This document shows positions 1 through 9,880 of a DNA stretch of 64,000 nt, piece after piece. Positions within the stretch are counted from its first letter, which is position 1. The number at the start of each line of letters is the position of its first letter. Under the pieces are notes generated by a model, which made no database searches, was not told the origin of the DNA, and saw only the letters and a program-made list of their open reading frames with translations. The position numbers and the translations under genes were made by a program. The stretch is from Peromyscus leucopus (taxonomy: Eukaryota; Chordata; Mammalia; Rodentia; Cricetidae), in the NCBI RefSeq assembly GCF_004664715.2, contig NC_051074.1:18973558-19037557 (forward strand), written 5' to 3'.

Positions 1-285
1 CAAACTAAGCTTTACTGCACTGTGGTCACATCAGACATAAGAAGTGCTTTCAATCCTTTTGAATCTGTAAAAATTTGCTTTGTGTTCTATGATGTTATCT
101 ATTTCAGAAGAGCTCCCATATGGTACTGAGCAGAATGTATATTCCTTGGTGTTTGGATAAACAATTCTGCTAAATCCATTTGTTGTACGGGGTCAGTGAA
201 TTCTGGGGTCAGTGAATTCTGAGTTATTCATTTTTTTGTCCAGATGACTTGTCTATTAAACAAAGTGGGGTAATGAAGTCACTGT
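1..285 (-). mobile_element. L1 ORF2 fragment (endonuclease region)
   Basis: On the minus strand this reads as an old rodent L1 ORF2 endonuclease stretch with stop codons and frame breaks, including a recognisable CDHSAVKLSL-like end near position 1. L1 similarity is traceable to about 285, where the phrase for 'spacer plus AGTGGGGTAATGAAGTC' occurs. It continues the L1 seen at 1316-1575 and 1772-2930. It is inactive. Confidence 0.75.
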
Positions 286-621
286 TCGAACACAGTCCAA
301 GAATGGAGTCAGCAAGGAGAATTCTGTGTGTTTGGGAGAAAATTCCAAGAAAACAAGACAAGACAAGTCCTGTGATCTTAGTTGTTTTCAAAATCATGCA
401 ATTGTTCTCAGAATGTGGTTTCATGCCCTTGCTAGGTACAGCAGGTAAGAGTGAGTTTGCTTTCAATTTTTTATCACAACTGGCTATTGTTATTGGTTTG
501 TGCAGCTTGTCTTTTTGATTACATACTTTCCTCATGTGACTTAATCCTCAGAGTATAAGTTGCTCGTAATAAAGTTAGCCATGCACGAGACTTTAATCTG
601 CCTTTGTTTTAGATTCCTAGA
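286..621. mobile_element. Unresolved LTR-like insertion in the L1
   Basis: About 335 bp that is not L1 separates two collinear L1 pieces. It ends with CGTAATAAAGTTAGCC and pyrimidine-rich sequence, resembling the polyadenylation end of a plus-strand LTR. I do not recognise the family; it may belong to the same ERV insertion as 622-1315. Confidence 0.4.
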
Positions 622-1081
622 TGTAGCATGAATCTTAAAAGGTCTTATTAATAAAAACAAGCCCAGGGCCAGGTATTGGTGTGAACGCTGAAAGATCAGA
701 GAAGCAGAACAAGCCACAGCTACCTCACCTTGTCAGTTCCTCAGTTGATCCTGTTTCCTCAGACTGGAAGCCTCTGAGTCCTCATCCAATGGGTCTCAGC
801 TGAACTGCTGCTCAAAAGCCTAAAAGCTTAACCAGCTCTAGTTTCTGGTTCCTGCCATTACTTCCTAGAATTAAAGGTATGAGTCACTATGCCTGCCTGT
901 TTCCAGTGTGGCCTTGAACTCACAGAGATCCAGATGGATCTCTGCCTCTGGAATGCTAGGATTAAAAGTGTGTGCTACCACTGCCTAACCTCTATGTTTA
1001 ATATTATGGCTGTTCTGTTCTCTGACCCCCAAGATAAGTTATTGGGGTGCACAATATTTTGGGAAACACAATGTCACCATA
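622..1081 (-). mobile_element. ERV LTR (RMER17-like, name uncertain)
   Basis: On the minus strand this 460-bp LTR starts TATGGTGACATTGTG (the family normally begins TGTGGTGA) and ends AAGATTCATGCTACA. It contains an embedded B1-like block near 880-990, a hallmark of this muroid ERV family as I remember it. AT-rich sequence at 1082-1315 resembles the ERV 3' internal end. There are no open retroviral genes. Confidence 0.65.
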
Positions 1082-1315
1082 TTTTACCTTTTTTTGTCTA
1101 AAATTTTAAAAAAGCTTATAATACAAGAAAAACTATATCCAATAAGTATATACAATATATACAGTCAAGAATTACATTAACAATGTTTAATCCATTAACA
1201 TTCGAAATTCAGACAAAAAACTCCATTAAATATATTAACAATGTATTTAGATTCCTCACAGCTCCAATTAGAGAAGTAAACACCTATTAACAAACTGTTG
1301 TTAATCTGTGCTTTA
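1082..1315 (-). mobile_element. ERV internal 3' remnant
   Basis: AT-rich, non-coding sequence directly upstream (minus strand) of the LTR. It begins with a TTTTTTTGTCTAAAA motif that normally abuts this LTR. It separates the LTR from the resumed L1. Confidence 0.45.
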
Positions 1316-1575
1316 ATTCCAGTACTAGATTTTAATGAATTTGGGCATTCCTTAGTTTGATATATACATGTTTAGGATAGGAATGTCTTCTTGATTAGCT
1401 GTTCCTTTGATCAGAATGAAAGGTCATTCTTATCCTCTTCTGATTAGTTGCAGTTTGAAGTCTATTTTGTCATGTTAGGACGATGATGCCTGCTTCCTAA
1501 CTGATGCCATTTGACTACAGAACTTTTGTCCATCCTTCTACACTAAAACAGTGCCTATCTTTAAAATTATGCTGT
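1316..1575 (-). mobile_element. L1 ORF2 fragment continuing
   Basis: Antisense L1 endonuclease-region sequence, collinear with 1-285 and 1772-2930. Recognisable phrases include TACATGTTTAGGATAGG and AAGTCTATTTTGTCATG. It was split from the next piece by the B2 at about 1578. Confidence 0.75.
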
Positions 1576-1577
1576 TT

Positions 1578-1768
1578 GCGGCTGGAGAGATGGCTCAGCG
1601 GTTAAGAGCACCTGCTGCTCTTCCAGAGGTCCTGAATTCAACTCCCAGCAACCACATGGTGGGTCACAACCATCTATAGTGCAGTCCGGTGCCCGCTGCT
1701 GGCATGAACTCAGACATGCAGATAGAGCACTCATGTACATAAAATAAATAAATCTTTAAAAAAAAAAA
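1578..1768 (+). mobile_element. B2 SINE
   Basis: Starts GCGGCTGGAGAGATGGCTCAG, carries the tRNA-like promoter region and GGTTAAGAGCACCTGCTGCTC, and ends in AATAAATAAATCTTT plus an A tail. A diverged target-site duplication (TTATGCTGTTT before, CTATACTGTTT after) shows that it inserted into the L1. Confidence 0.93.
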
Positions 1769-1771
1769 AAA

Positions 1772-2930
1772 CTATACTGTTTCTTGGAGGCAGCAGATAG
1801 ATGGATTCTGTTTTCTGATCTATTCAGTCAGTCTGTGTTTTTTGACTGAAGAAATGAGGCCATAGATATTTGAAGTTATTATTTAAATGTGTGTGTTGTG
1901 GTCATTGTGTTGTTGATTTTGGGTGTTGTGTTCTCAGTGGTATTCTGTTTTCAGCACTATGGCTTCATATTTCTTCCCACAGTTTCTCTGCTATGCACAT
2001 TCTTTCCACATAATATTTCCTCTATTTTTCTTAGGTTTGGTCTGTTGGATACAGATTTCTTAGGTTGTTTATGTCATGAAAAAAGTGCCTTTCTCCTTCA
2101 ATCATGGCAGATAACTTTGCTGGATATATTATTTTAGATTGGCTGTCACTGTCCTTTAGGACTTGGAATGCTCCAGGCTCTTTGGTTTTCAGTTTCCTTT
2201 GAGAAGTCAGCTGTTACTCTGATGGGTTTTCCTGTATTCGTGACGTCTTATTTTTCAGAGCTTTCAATACACTCTCTTTGTTACATACAGTTAGTGTTTT
2301 AACTATAATATGCTGTGGGGATTTTCTTTCTGGTTTTGTCTATTTGTTCTTTGTGCTTCTTGCATCTGTATGATGTGTCTTTCTCCTTAGTTAGGGAGAG
2401 TTTTCTTCTATGGTTCTGTTGAAGATCTAGCCTATGCCACTGACTTGGGATTCTTCTCCCTCTTCTATGCCTATACTTGGAAAGTTTGTTTTGTTCACAA
2501 TGTCCCATATTTCCTGTGTGTTCCTTTCCTGTGTGTGTGGTTTTGTTTTTTAATTTTTCATGTTCCTTGCTTATTTGGTCTAGATCCTCCAGTTAACCTT
2601 CAAGACCCAACATTCCATCTTGCTGATTCATTTACTTTTAAGGCTTTCCTTTGGAATTTCTAGGTGAGCTATTGGGTTTTTCAATTCAATCTTGATTTCA
2701 GGTTGAGTCCACTTCAATGTTGCTCTTTACTGAGTTCCATTTTCATAGCCTGTATCATCTTTGTCATTTCCATCAGACATTGTGTTTTCTTGGGCATCAA
2801 TCAGGCATTTATTCTCCTTATACTCTTTCTTCTTCATTTCATTGAACTGTTTCTCTGTGTCTTCTTTACACTCCTTGAATTATTTGACATAATGTTTCCT
2901 GTGTTTTAATTTTAATTATGATTGTTCCTT
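1772..2930 (-). mobile_element. L1 fragment (ORF2 start, spacer, ORF1)
   Basis: Antisense rodent L1 in the order expected for the 5' half: ORF2 endonuclease start near 1830, then ORF1 C-terminal region (minus-strand equivalent of GAGAAGTCAGCTGTTACTCTGA near 2205), then ORF1 coiled-coil region up to about 2900. It is riddled with stops. The stretch 2931-3085 may be its 5' UTR but is not clearly recognisable. Confidence 0.75.
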
Positions 2931-3089
2931 TCATTTAGGTAATTCTCATGGGCAAGCATTTCCACAGGACTGGTAGGGAAGATGCTGGCTTGGTCCTGTG
3001 TTGGCATTCCTGTGATGAGAGCACACTGAACCCTGGAGGAGGACACGGGGAAGTCTGGGTATGGAGCAAGGCGGCGGGGTGGACTTCAT

Positions 3090-3596
3090 GATCTTTATCC
3101 TTCCATTTGTTAACACTCATGTGGTTTCCATATTTTGGTACTGTGAATAATGCTATAATGAGTATGGGAGTGAGAAGATCTCTTCAGCATACTGAATTCA
3201 CTTTCTGGATAACTGATCACGTGGTAATTTTGATATATCCATGAGAAGCCTCCATACTCTTTTATGTAATGCTATCCTAATATAAATTGCCATCAGTTAT
3301 ATATAGAGCTCACTTCTGTCCATATATATCTTACTAACACTTATCTTTTAACTTCTCCATAATAACCATTCTGGCAAGTATGGTGTAATATCTCATTACA
3401 ACTTTAACGCACATTTCTCTGATGATTATTAACAATAAATATTAAGCCTTTGGCCATTTATATGTCCTCTTTAAAATATTCACTCAAGCGCTTTACCAGT
3501 TTTAAAAATTAGGTTAATACTTTTCTCATTATTCAGTTTTTATAAATTTTGGTATTAATCACTATTAAATGTATAGTAGGTATTTTTCCAATTTAT
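3090..3596 (-). mobile_element. Ancient L1M-type fragment
   Basis: Antisense mammalian L1 ORF2 3' region, with strongly diverged versions of the familiar phrases for 'GCCATTCT..GTGTAATATCTCATT' and 'TTTGGCCATTTATATGTC'. Divergence is much higher than in the rodent L1 to its left. Confidence 0.7.
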
Positions 3597-3757
3597 TTTT
3601 TTGTTTGTTTGTTTGAATGTTTTTTGAGACAGGGTATTTTAGCCCTGACTGTCCTGGAACTCTCTCTGTAGACCAGGCTGGATTCAAACTCAGGGACTCC
3701 CCTATCTCTGTCTCCTGGGTGTTGGGATTAAAGGGGTGTGCCACGAGACCTGGCTGA
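3597..3757 (-). mobile_element. B1 SINE
   Basis: The minus-strand copy shows T-rich tail, GAGACAGGGTATTTTAGCC, GACCAGGCTGG and GTTGGGATTAAAGG, ending near CACGAGACCTGGC. About 160 bp, moderately diverged. Confidence 0.93.
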
Positions 3758-4780
3758 ACCTCTATTCATGACAGGCAGTGACTTTACCAGATTTTCCTGA
3801 GAAGGGAATGGCAGGCTCACTTCTACAGCAGTCATGCTGAACTGGTTTCTTCTCTCTTAAATCCTTGGTTGAATTCACTATTGAACCCACCTACTCTTGG
3901 AATACTCTTAGCAAAAAGGTTTTTAGGTAAAAATGCAACTTCTTTACGAAGAACTTTTGGTCATCTATGGCCCGTTTTTTCTCCTTGCCTTGCTGACCAG
4001 CTGGCTCTCAATTCCTGGGTTCTAATGATCCTCTGTCTCATGCACCCAGGTAGCAAGGGCTGCAAGCTCATACTGGATGTGTTTCCTGAGTGAGCTTTGC
4101 TACTTTGTGCTTCCAGATAAAGCTTTTCCTCCACACTGCCCCATTCACATGCACACATTTATTCCTAATACCACTGTTCCCATTCCTTTGAGGTCTGTGC
4201 CACTTGCTACACGTCCGGATATTGTTACTTTCATCTTCTTTCCCTTTTCAATCAATCAGACTAGATTCCATCTCTGTAATGAAAAAGCCAGCTTTTCCCA
4301 AGTCCAGATGTCAGCACGAGGTACAATCTTGGCTGCCTCTAGAACACAGCTTCTCTGTGCTCTCAGGAAACACTTCTCAGAAGATTTCACCTCATTGATG
4401 CGGGTCTCTTCTTAATTACTGATGATTTCTTAGTGCCAGCTGATCAACATCAAGTATCCCAGCAAAGTAAAATATCACTTTAGTAATTCTGATATCTTGT
4501 TAATCACAGCTGATTCTAACCAGAACCACGGGATCTTAATTCAAAATAACAAATGGCCCTAAAGATAGAGTCTTTAAACTTTCCTCTGAAACTGTGCAAG
4601 GCAGGCCTCCATCTTCTGCACTTCTCTCCACATTCTTATCTTCCAAGTTCCTAAAAAGCATCTCACTGAGCTCTCAACACTCAATGGCTCTTCTAGCCCA
4701 AAGTTCCAAAGTCCTTCCATAATCCTCCCCAAACATGGTCAGGTCTGTCCCAGCAGTGTCCCACTATGCCGGTACCAACT
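3758..4780 (-). mobile_element. MaLR-type (ERVL) internal region; 5' part unresolved
   Basis: From about 4290 to 4780 the minus strand resembles the non-coding internal region of MaLR elements (GGAAGGACTTTGGAACTTTGG, then a 'GAGCCATTGAGTGTTGAGAG' phrase). It directly follows the LTR at 4781-5146 in the same orientation. The part at 3758-4290 is probably the same element but is not secure. Confidence 0.55.
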
Positions 4781-5146
4781 TGTCCTAGTTAGGATTCCTG
4801 TTGCTGCTGTAAGGAAACACCATGACCAAGGAGCAAGCTGGGGAGGAATGGCGTACACTTCAGCATTGCTGTTCATGACTGGAGGAAGTCAGGACAGGAA
4901 CTCAAAACAGGGCAGGATCCCAGAAGCAAGAGCTAATGCAGAGGCCATGGAAGGGAGATGCTTACTGGCTTGCTTCCCCAACTTTTTATAGAACCCATAC
5001 CAATCGCCCAGGGATGGCCCCACCCACCATGGGCTATGAACTCCCACACTGATCTCTAAATGAGAAAATGCCTTACAGCTGGATCTCATGGAGGCATTTC
5101 CTCTGCTGACACTAGCTTGTGTCAAGTTGACACAAAAGCAGCCAGT
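4781..5146 (-). mobile_element. MaLR-like LTR
   Basis: A 366-bp muroid LTR-like repeat that on the minus strand starts near the GTGTCAACTTGACACAAGCTAG signature and ends CTAGGACA. It belongs to the same family as 11019-11394 and 11882-12316. The family name is not certain. Confidence 0.7.
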
Positions 5147-5660
5147 ACCGGTTTCGTTATTGGGTTTCTATTTTGCTAATTTCCGCTTGCATTTTTACCG
5201 CTTTCTTTCTTCTGCATACTTGGGATTCCAGTCTGCTATTCTTTCTCATTTCATTAAATGGAAACTGAGCTCACTGATTAGAGAACGTTCTTCTTTTCTT
5301 ACGCAGGCATTTAGTTCTGCTCATTTACCTAAGTAATGAGTTAGCAGCAGCAGAGGACATCTGAAACACGTGCTTTTATTTTCAGTCCAGCTCCTTACTC
5401 CGGGACTGTGGGAGGCTGGGTGAGCAGAGAGCATTCTCCCTGCAGTTCTCTCCACACCAGCACTCCCTCCTGAAATCCACTGATCCCCTGGACTGTTTGT
5501 TCTGTCACCTCACAGAGTTTACTGCTCTTTGTATGATCCCCTGCCCTAAGCTGCCATCTGGAAATCCTTCGGTCAAGTCCTCTGAGACAATCGTGGCAGG
5601 TTTCTGTTAGTTTCTCAAATCTCAGGGATCGTTGTTCTCTGTTGACTGGTATCCAGAATG
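5147..5660. other. No recognised gene; ends in A22
   Basis: Non-coding sequence with no repeat I can name. It ends at a 22-base A run (5661-5682) that looks like a retroposed 3' tail, but no upstream gene or polyadenylation signal is recognised. Confidence 0.5.
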
Positions 5661-5682
5661 AAAAAAAAAAAAAAAAAAAAAA

Positions 5683-5806
5683 GGGTCTCTCTACTTAGCC
5701 CTGGCTGTCATGGTACTATGTAGACCAGCATGGTCTCAAACTCACAGATATCTGCCTCTGCCTCCTGAGTGTAAGAATTAAAGGCGTGCTCCACCATGAG
5801 GTACCT
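5683..5806 (-). mobile_element. B1 SINE (3'-truncated, antisense)
   Basis: The minus-strand B1 body runs from GGGTCTCTCTACTTAGCC through GACCAGCATGGTCTC to TAAAGGCGTGCTCCACCATGAGG. The expected T run to its left is replaced by A22 at 5661-5682. Confidence 0.88.
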
Positions 5807-7799
5807 GAAGTATTTTCTTCCTGTATCCTGTCTGTTGAAGGGTTGGTCCCTGCTATGATACTTTAGGGGAAGGATCAAGTGCTGTTTGTGTCATTATAAA
5901 CCCACAGTGTCTACATGTTTGATGTGTTTTAATCCTTTTCAGTGAATTCTCTTTTTCTTACTCTAAGCATTTGAACTAAACTACTAGTAGCAGTCACTTC
6001 CTGGGGATTTTGAGTGCTCTGACGGTTCCCTGTAGCTGCTTTAGTGACAAGTGATAGGGAAGCACTCGATCTGAGCAGGAGGGGTTAACTGTACACTTTC
6101 ATTTCCTGGATTTGTTTTTAAGGGGAGCAAGAGAAAGACACTTCATATTTACAAGTGACAAACCCAACTACTTTGGCAGAGGCCAGTTCTGCTGCAGGAG
6201 AGTTGCTGGCACTCAAGGTTTACATGGAGCCTCAGCTCTTAGTTTACCTAACTGGACATTTGCAGACACAGTCCAGTGGACCCGGCTTTCTCAAGCGGAC
6301 TCACACTGATATGATAAAGAAGTTTAAGAAGACAGTTTCCTAAGCGATACTGTTTGACGTCAGCAGACTCTCCCGATTTGTAGAAACAAGAATCATCACA
6401 AAGGAAGTTGAAGCTCAGTTAAGACTGAAATTTCAAAGTGGAACTGAACCAAGGTGGACACAATAGTAGAATAACAAAAGTCTTCCATTTAGTCCCAATC
6501 TTTTGCCCTCTGGCCCTTTGCTTAAGTTAAAGAGTCACGATGGCCCAATTTTTGTTACTAATGTACTAAAATATTTGACATTTCTTAGTTTTGCTGAGTA
6601 ACTTCACAGTCTCCCCACCCCAACAACTTCTAAATCCTTTGATTCTTTAAGGTACAAGAAATTATTAATCTAAGAATAGATCATTTAATCCAAGTGTGTG
6701 GCTGCCTACACAGAAATTAACGTATAGCAATTTTATGCCATTTACCTTAATTTGTAAAATGCAAAACCGTATGTTAAAAGAGACTTTTTAATATCATGTC
6801 AAAAGTAAACATATTTAAGGTGACTACTCTGAACATTGTATTTTACAGGTCCCAAATCACTGCATTAAAAATTACATATTATAACGAAGAAAACACAATT
6901 TTTAAGGGGCACTTGATATATTTACCGTTTTATAAATATATTAGTAATTGGTTAAAAACACTAGCAGAAGGCAAAGATGTTAAGCGTAAAGCTTGAGTTT
7001 CATAAACCTTGACTTCCATAGCTTTCCAAAAGATTGGCATGCTCAACACAGCTCCACTTCGCTCTCATTTGAGCACAAAAAAAGTACCACAAGTCACTTT
7101 CCATCTAAGTGAATACACTGTATGGAGAACTCTGTGAACTAGCTTTAATAGGAGTCTAGAAGTTTCCACCTGTTAGCAGGCCACACCAAAAGCCCTTGCT
7201 ATAAACTTCAGAAGAACCTTCCCAGCAAATGAAGCTGTCCAGCCATACATTTACTGTAGCTGTTATTTTATCACAGATAATAATTCTTTTAAATACCACC
7301 AAACAGAATTTGGAGCCATCTCAAATACTCAGAGAGGACAAAGTCATCTGGTAATCTTGTTTTGTCTTTAGTGAGCACAATTTTGAGTGATCATAAAAAT
7401 CCCACAAATGGTTGTTGTAACAGTTGTGCACAATCTGTTCATCCCATGGCATTTCTACATTCAGCATTAGAAGGGACTAGAAAAACATTCATCTCAAGAT
7501 TTTCAGGCCAAGGTTACAGGGAATGAATAAAAATATGTGGTTACATATGGTCTCGGTTTATACTAGATGTTCTGGTAGATCGATAATTGAAAATATAAGG
7601 CCATATCTTCTCCTTTAGCTTTAGGCTCTGGTCCTCAGAACACAATTATGCCTCATCAGTCATTTCAGACACAATATACCCCCAGGCTCTCTTTCTTTAA
7701 GTTACACTAAATAAGAACGGTGATTTGATTTTTTTGAACCAAAGTTTGCACTAATTTTCTAGCAATTTGCATAGAGTAGGATTTCCTTTGATAGTAATA
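5807..7799. other. Unique AT-rich intron
   Basis: About 2 kb with no open frame of note, no repeat recognised and no splice-bounded exon seen. The short frames here are not conserved-looking. Confidence 0.7.
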
Positions 7800-7975
7800 A
7801 TGACCATTCACTTCACTCCTGCTGTGGTTTCAAAACTGGGGAAAGCACCTGCCCAAATCTGCCTTAGTTAACAGACTGAAAAGTAATTGGCCTGCTTGAG
7901 ATAGTAAGTGGCAGAGCCAAGGACCAAACTGGAGGCGACGAGGGAGCTCTGGCGCCTACTCGCTGCCCCCACCAG
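7800..7975 (-). mobile_element. MIR
   Basis: Diverged MIR in reverse orientation. GAGATAGTAAGTGGCAGAGCC followed by a CTGGAG..GAGCTCTGG block matches the reverse complement of the MIR core and its 5' tRNA-like end. Confidence 0.7.
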
Positions 7976-8804
7976 CACAGTCTTATGTCACTCAGAAACA
8001 TTTGTTCTTTTTCCTGAAAGGAAAGCAACATGACTCACTAAGCGGGAACCTTGAAGAGACCCAACCAGATGAAGCATAAAGAGAGCTTCCATCTTCCCTA
8101 TTTATTTCGTCGCTGGGCTGCCATGCAACGGCTTTGTAATCAGTACGAGAAAAAGTGAAGGACAGGCTACTCTGCTGTCAAGTCAAAAGGCAACACAAGC
8201 ACTCCCTTTCCAAGCACAGTGTGGTATGAGTTAAAGCTACACAACACACAAGAAAGGCAGCACACAGGTATCTTATAGTAACCTCTCTCTCTATCACATG
8301 GATGCAAGAATTAGCCCCTAACTGTCACCCGAGGAGAAATGAAAAGCTACCGCAAAGAAGCTAGGACCGTCATCATTTCTAAAAGGATTGTAAAATGGTT
8401 GTAAGTGAGCTCTGAGGTACCAGGCAAATTTGTGGCATACAGTGTCTTTTCACTTTATATACTCAGATTAGTCAGCGTAATGACCACACTCCTTTTGTAA
8501 AGCAAATGCTCCTAGGACACAGTGAGGAGAGAGTAGTTGAAACTCAAAGCATCATCTATATGCAATGCTTTCTAAGTTAAAATTTAAGTGATTCTTGTCA
8601 CATCAGTTTCATAACTCATGTTTTTATAAGTATTAGCAATGAAAATGTAAAACAAACTTTTCAAAGTTTATCATTTTAAAATAAGGATTCAATTTCAGAA
8701 AAAAGTAGATTGTTTTCTAAAACTGGTGTTTAGTTTATCAAATACTAGCTGACTTCTGTACTTATCCAACTATTCCTCATCAACTACATTTAGCAATATC
8801 AGAA
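7976..8804. other. Unique intron
   Basis: Non-coding, no recognised repeat. It lies within 1.2 kb of the Fbxl17 exon on its 3' side. Confidence 0.65.
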
Positions 8805-8932
8805 AGCCAGGCGCCAACTGGAAAATGCCCATAAGCCCAGCAACTCAGGAGAATGAGGTGGATCCAGAACCTATGATGTCAAGACCAGCTGGGCAACAGA
8901 AGAAGATATGGCTTCAAAACAATGAACTAAAC
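8805..8932 (+). mobile_element. Old B1-type SINE
   Basis: Diverged Alu/B1-like monomer: AAGCCAGGCGCCAACTG, AGCCCAGCAACTCAGGAG and CAAGACCAGCTGGGCAAC. Too diverged to assign a subfamily; probably a B1F/PB1-age copy. Confidence 0.65.
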
Positions 8933-8937
8933 ATAGT

Positions 8938-9108
8938 GCAACAGGTCTGTATTCCTGCTAGTCCATGGCTAATGCAGGGGAGCCACAAGTTCAAGGGCTT
9001 CCGGAGCTACATATTGAGTTCAAGGCCAGTCGTGCCACTACATAAAAAGCAGAAAGATGGCTTGGGATATAGTTCAGTGTTGGAATGCCTGCCTAGAAAT
9101 AGGAAGAT
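8938..9108 (+). mobile_element. B4-type SINE (B1-ID chimera)
   Basis: A B1-like half (GAGTTCAAGGCCAGTCG near 9015) is followed by an ID-like tRNA-derived half (GATGGCTTGGGATATAGTTCAG near 9055). This B1-ID order defines B4/RSINE1 elements. It ends about 65 bp from the Fbxl17 donor site, antisense to the gene. Confidence 0.7.
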
Positions 9109-9165
9109 GGCTGATGGTGACAGTTACCTTTGTAATACTCAGAAACATGAGGGAAACAGAGCTTT

Positions 9166-9174
9166 GATACTTAC
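9166..9174 (-). promoter_or_regulatory. Fbxl17: 5' splice donor of the Fbxl17 exon
   Basis: On the minus strand the exon ends CACCAAA and is followed by GTAAGTATC, which matches the consensus donor at +1 to +6. This fixes the 3' end of the exon at 9175. Confidence 0.9.
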
Positions 9175-9282
9175 TTTGGTGAGGTGAATGACTCCTTTGG
9201 AAGTAACTGAACAACCCATGAAGCCGACATACTGGAGTTCAGGGCAGTGCTCGGCAAAGGCCTTCACTGACTGGTCTGTCAC
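9175..9282 (-). CDS. Fbxl17: Fbxl17 internal coding exon (LRR region)
   Basis: Read on the minus strand this is 108 nt, 36 codons open in one frame, beginning VTDQSVKAFAEHCPEL and ending SVTSKGVIHLTK. I recognise it as part of the leucine-rich repeat region of FBXL17; from memory of the family it falls around residues 500-540 of about 700. The pattern CPxLxxxxxxxC followed by VTSKGVxxL is the cysteine-containing LRR of F-box/LRR proteins. FBXL17 is the receptor of an SCF (SKP1-CUL1-RBX1) ubiquitin ligase that recognises aberrant BTB-domain dimers through its LRR arc and C-terminal helix. Both exon ends fall between codons, so the exon is symmetric. It is flanked by AG on the 5' side and GTAAGT on the 3' side. 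It has no in-frame stop, and no frame break is visible. No neighbouring exon is recognised in the window, as expected for the very long introns of this gene. A retrocopy is unlikely because both flanks are intronic. Confidence 0.95.
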
Positions 9283-9303
9283 CTAGGGAAGAAACATGAA
9301 GGA
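9283..9303 (-). promoter_or_regulatory. Fbxl17: 3' splice acceptor of the Fbxl17 exon
   Basis: On the minus strand the exon is preceded by a pyrimidine-rich stretch ending TTTCTTCCCTAG. A branch-point-like AATTAAC lies about 20-25 nt upstream of the AG (plus-strand GTTAATT near 9303-9309). This fixes the 5' end of the exon at 9282. Confidence 0.9.
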
Positions 9304-9574
9304 AGTTAATTGAGATGGTCTCCCATGAACTCATGATCTGATACCTATCCAAGTCTGCTTCACAGTGGCTCCTTAACCTTTGCAATGGGTCATCTGAATC
9401 AGCACACACACATGCTGCAATGTCATCTGTGTGACTAAGAATTACTTCCTTCACCTTACATCCCTTATCTTCCATCTTTTCATACTTCTGTAGAGAAACA
9501 AAAGATACATTGACAACAGCTACTCCAATTCTTGTCCTGTGTCTCTTCCTCTCTCTGCTCTTCACATTTTTATT

Positions 9575-9880
9575 GACACTATTTCATGCTATAAAATTCA
9601 CCCTTTAAAGGTTCAGCTCAGTGATTAGTAATGTATTTATAAAGCTGGGCAGATAATCAATACCTAACTCCACACATTCATTCCAACTGTCCTTCCCTGG
9701 ATCACTGACTTTTACTATACCATATGCTCTCCCCAAAATACCAACTATAGAGCTTGGGACTTCTCAGTCTCAGAACAATGTACGTCAACTCCCTGTAAGA
9801 CTTCCTTGGTGAAAACAGAAATCTCCTAACGGTCTTATTTCTCTGGAGAGCCCCCATGCGGTGAACACTGACATCCTCTG
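9575..9880 (+). mobile_element. Possible ancient mammalian L1 3' fragment
   Basis: ATAAAATTCACCCTTTAAAGG followed by CATTCATTCCAAC and a distant match to the 'accatatgctctcccc' tract resembles a very old L1 3'-region phrase common in mammals. Weak recognition only. Confidence 0.35.

Larger units (their letters stand above)
1..9174 (-). other. Fbxl17: Fbxl17 intron downstream of the exon (partial)
   Basis: This is sequence 3' of the exon on the gene's strand and runs off the left end of the window. It holds L1, ERV, B1, B2, B4, MaLR and MIR copies and about 3 kb of unique AT-rich DNA. I see no further exon with recognisable LRR coding and splice sites. Confidence 0.8.

Noticed and set aside
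1889..2909. Hydrophobic open frames on the plus strand
   Set aside because: They are antisense translations of L1 ORF1/ORF2 sequence, whose T-rich complement mimics membrane segments.
9239..9565. 108-codon minus-strand frame overlapping the Fbxl17 exon
   Set aside because: It uses a different frame from the LRR reading and crosses the splice acceptor.
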